From an uncultured Bacteroidota bacterium (GTDB taxonomy: Bacteria > Bacteroidota > Bacteroidia > Chitinophagales > Chitinophagaceae), in assembly GCA_903835145.1 (NCBI GenBank), contig CAILMA010000754.1:1-15847 (forward strand): DNA of 15,847 nt. Reading direction: 5' to 3'. How positions within the stretch are numbered: position 1 is the first letter of the stretch; every line of letters starts with the position of its first letter. Made by a program: the position numbers and the translations under genes. The notes under the pieces are model-generated. The model was not told where the DNA came from and did not search any database. It was given only the letters and a program-made list of their open reading frames with translations. Shown here in pieces: positions 14,035 to 15,847 of this stretch.

Positions 14035-15847
14035 ATGAAAACGTTATTTGCCATCTTACTATTAATTTCTTCGCATGCCTTGCTGGCGCAGGGGCTGGTA
14101 CCGCACAAGCGGGTAGCAGCACCGCAATGCTTTACCCAAAATAAGGGGCAGGTAACCGACCAGTATGGGAAACACCGCACCGATATTGACTTTAAAACGA
14201 CAACGAGGGGCATAACAGCTTTTATAGGGCAAGGGCAAATCCACTACCAGTTTTACAAACCGCTGAACCCACGCCCGCTCAAAAAACACGCCTGGCAGCT
14301 AAAAAATGGCCAAATGCAACTACCCGATACCACACCCCTACGGTATGAAATGTACCGGCTGGATATGCAACTCGAACACGCAAATACCCGCGCACTGCCA
14401 GAGCCGGCGGAAAAACAACCATACTACGAAAACTACTACACTACTGCACTCACTACCGACAGCACAAATAGAGTGGTGGCGTTTGGCAGGGTTACATATA
14501 AGAATATATACCCACACATAGACTGGGTGCTCTATTTTAAAAACAACCATCTGGAATATGACTTTATAGTAAACCCCGGTGGCAACGTGGCTGACATTAA
14601 AATAAAATACAACGGCGCTACGGACATAGCACCCACCGCCGACCATATAAAAATAACAACCCCAATGGGCTCCGTTACGGAGCGCAACCTTTATGCCTAC
14701 GTACCCACCACCGGCCAGCAACTGCCTGCAACATTTGCCTGCAACAAAAACACGCTGAGCTTTAAAATGTCGGTTACTCCAAAAACAACCTTTGTTATAG
14801 ACCCTGAGCTGGCATGGGGAACGTATTTTGGGGGAATAGGGGAAGATGAATGTACTGGTATCTCAGTGGCTCAAAATGGGACTGTTTACTTTTGTGGTTT
14901 TACCACAAGCATAGCCAATATAGCAACTGCTGGGGCGCATCAATCAATATACCAAGGGCTATATGACGGCTTTATCGGTGCCCTGAATAACGAAGGGTCG
15001 GCAATGCTTTGGGCGACATACTATGGCGGGAGCAGTTATGATCAGGTCAATGGAATAACATGCGACAGTGCAGGTAATATTTTCGTAGCCGGAGAGACCC
15101 TAAGCACAACAAATATTGCTACGCCTGGTGCTCATCAGGCAAGCTTGGGCGGTGGGTATGATGGATTTGCTGCGAGATTCAACAATACTGGCGCATTGGT
15201 ATGGGGTACATATTTCGGAGGCACTAACTACGATATACTTTTAGGTGTAGTCTGCGATAACCGTGGAAGGCTATATGTAAGCGGGAGCACTCAAAGCGAT
15301 TCTAATATTGCAACACCAGGTAGTTATCAAGATACTTTCCCACCAAGGATTGCATGCGGCTTTTTTGCCCGTTTTGATACTTTAGGTGAATTAATATGGT
15401 CTACATATTTCCCAGGTGGAACAAGAACTTGTACTTGCGATAAATTGGGTAATTTATACCTTGCTGGCGGTACTGGATCATTTTTCATTCCGACACCACA
15501 TTGTTATCAAGATTCCTGCCGTGGTGACTCTAATAGTTCATTGGCGAAGTTTGATAGTTCTTGTCACTTATTATGGGATACTTATTTTGGCGGCGATAGT
15601 GTCGACTATGTATATGGTTTGACATGCGATGATTCAACATTTATATATCTAAATGGGTGGACCAACAGTTCTGTGGGCATATCGACACCTGGCGCACATC
15701 AAATATTTAACAACGGAACTGGAGACGCGTTTCTTGCTAAATTTAATGATACAGGAGCCTTGCAATGGAGCACCTATTACGGGGGAAATGGTTACGATGA
15801 GGGAAACGCCGTTGCATGTGACAAATGGGGCAATGTATATTTAACAG
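14035..15847 (+). CDS. Secreted DUF7948/SBBP-repeat protein, C-terminus beyond the right edge
   Basis: From the ATG at 14035 the frame stays open to the end of the window (604 complete codons). It begins with a signal peptide, MKTLFAILLLISSHALLAQ. Residues about 32-255 carry features of the DUF7948-type N-terminal domain (FTQNKGQ at 33-39, YKNIYPHIDW at 155-164, LEYDFIVNPGG at 173-183). From residue 261 come SBBP-type beta-propeller repeats, each opening W-x-T-Y-[FY] and running through G-N-[IVL]-[FY]-[VL] and TPGAHQ motifs. Five repeats are complete and a sixth is cut by the edge; the fourth is shorter. Such proteins in Bacteroidota are usually large, exported and often end in a T9SS sorting domain, which would lie outside the window. 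Codon use changes from C-rich to A/T-rich third positions near the start of the repeats. The precise role is unknown; a surface or binding function is inferred. Confidence 0.88.
   Translation, partial: MKTLFAILLLISSHALLAQGLVPHKRVAAPQCFTQNKGQVTDQYGKHRTDIDFKTTTRGITAFIGQGQIHYQFYKPLNPRPLKKHAWQLKNGQMQLPDTTPLRYEMYRLDMQLEHANTRALPEPAEKQPYYENYYTTALTTDSTNRVVAFGRVTYKNIYPHIDWVLYFKNNHLEYDFIVNPGGNVADIKIKYNGATDIAPTADHIKITTPMGSVTERNLYAYVPTTGQQLPATFACNKNTLSFKMSVTPKTTFVIDPELAWGTYFGGIGEDECTGISVAQNGTVYFCGFTTSIANIATAGAHQSIYQGLYDGFIGALNNEGSAMLWATYYGGSSYDQVNGITCDSAGNIFVAGETLSTTNIATPGAHQASLGGGYDGFAARFNNTGALVWGTYFGGTNYDILLGVVCDNRGRLYVSGSTQSDSNIATPGSYQDTFPPRIACGFFARFDTLGELIWSTYFPGGTRTCTCDKLGNLYLAGGTGSFFIPTPHCYQDSCRGDSNSSLAKFDSSCHLLWDTYFGGDSVDYVYGLTCDDSTFIYLNGWTNSSVGISTPGAHQIFNNGTGDAFLAKFNDTGALQWSTYYGGNGYDEGNAVACDKWGNVYLT
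14815..15847 (+). repeat. Tandem SBBP-type repeats (about 64 codons each)
   Basis: Repeat openings read WGTYFGG, WATYYGG, WGTYFGG, WSTYFPG, WDTYFGG and WSTYYGG. Each is followed by a strand with [GV]-x-C-D-x-x-G-N-[LIV]-[YF] and a TPG-[AS]-[HY]-Q motif, then a segment such as DGF-x-A-x-[FL]-N. The fourth repeat has lost part of its opening loop. The sixth is cut by the window edge, so the total number is unknown. Confidence 0.85.

Noticed and set aside
14338..14721. Minus-strand frame of 127 codons at the right end
   Set aside because: It is antisense to the DUF7948-like domain, which has a signal peptide and family motifs in the plus-strand frame.

Overview
The window looks like chromosomal DNA of a member of the Bacteroidota, most likely a Chitinophagia-type organism. 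Three things point there. One secreted protein ends in a type IX secretion (T9SS) sorting domain. Several start codons have a Bacteroidota -7 box (TAnnTTTG) upstream. The surface-protein families present (GEVED/Ig repeats, NHL propeller with Ig domains, SBBP repeats with a DUF7948-like N-terminus) are typical of that phylum. No mobile element, CRISPR array, rRNA, tRNA or phage gene was recognised.

Layout from left to right. Positions 1-5137 (minus) are one uninterrupted reading frame that runs off the left edge. It encodes at least 1712 residues of a secreted protein in which seven GEVED modules alternate with six Ig-like modules. A promoter-bearing intergenic region (5138-5653) separates it from the divergent gltX (5654-7177, plus), the only housekeeping gene. 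A strong bidirectional hairpin terminator (7216-7248) separates gltX from a convergent 987-residue gene (7275-10238, minus). That protein has a signal peptide, six NHL repeats, a chain of Ig-like domains and a T9SS sorting domain. After a 308-bp divergent gap comes a polytopic membrane protein (10547-12358, plus), probably a GT-C glycosyltransferase with an extra C-terminal beta-rich domain. It converges, 14 bp apart, on a second polytopic GT39/ArnT-like glycosyltransferase (12373-13884, minus). A 150-bp divergent gap then leads to a DUF7948/SBBP-repeat secreted protein (14035-15847, plus) that runs off the right edge.

The genes do not form one operon: orientation changes at every gene boundary. 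What links them is location. Three are large exported repeat proteins and two are envelope glycosyltransferases that probably use lipid-linked sugars. This fits a region devoted to the cell surface, but no shared pathway can be proved from sequence alone.

The most interesting signals are regulatory and architectural. A perfect 13-bp inverted repeat places the same promoter core immediately in front of both divergent genes at 13884 and 14035. A TAnnTTTG box lies exactly 4 nt before the ATG of both gltX and the gene starting at 13884, implying leaderless or nearly leaderless mRNAs. The GEVED array has an ordered subtype pattern (A-B-B-B-C-A-C). One Ig module type is shared between the GEVED protein and the NHL protein. 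No clearly new defence or mobile system was found.
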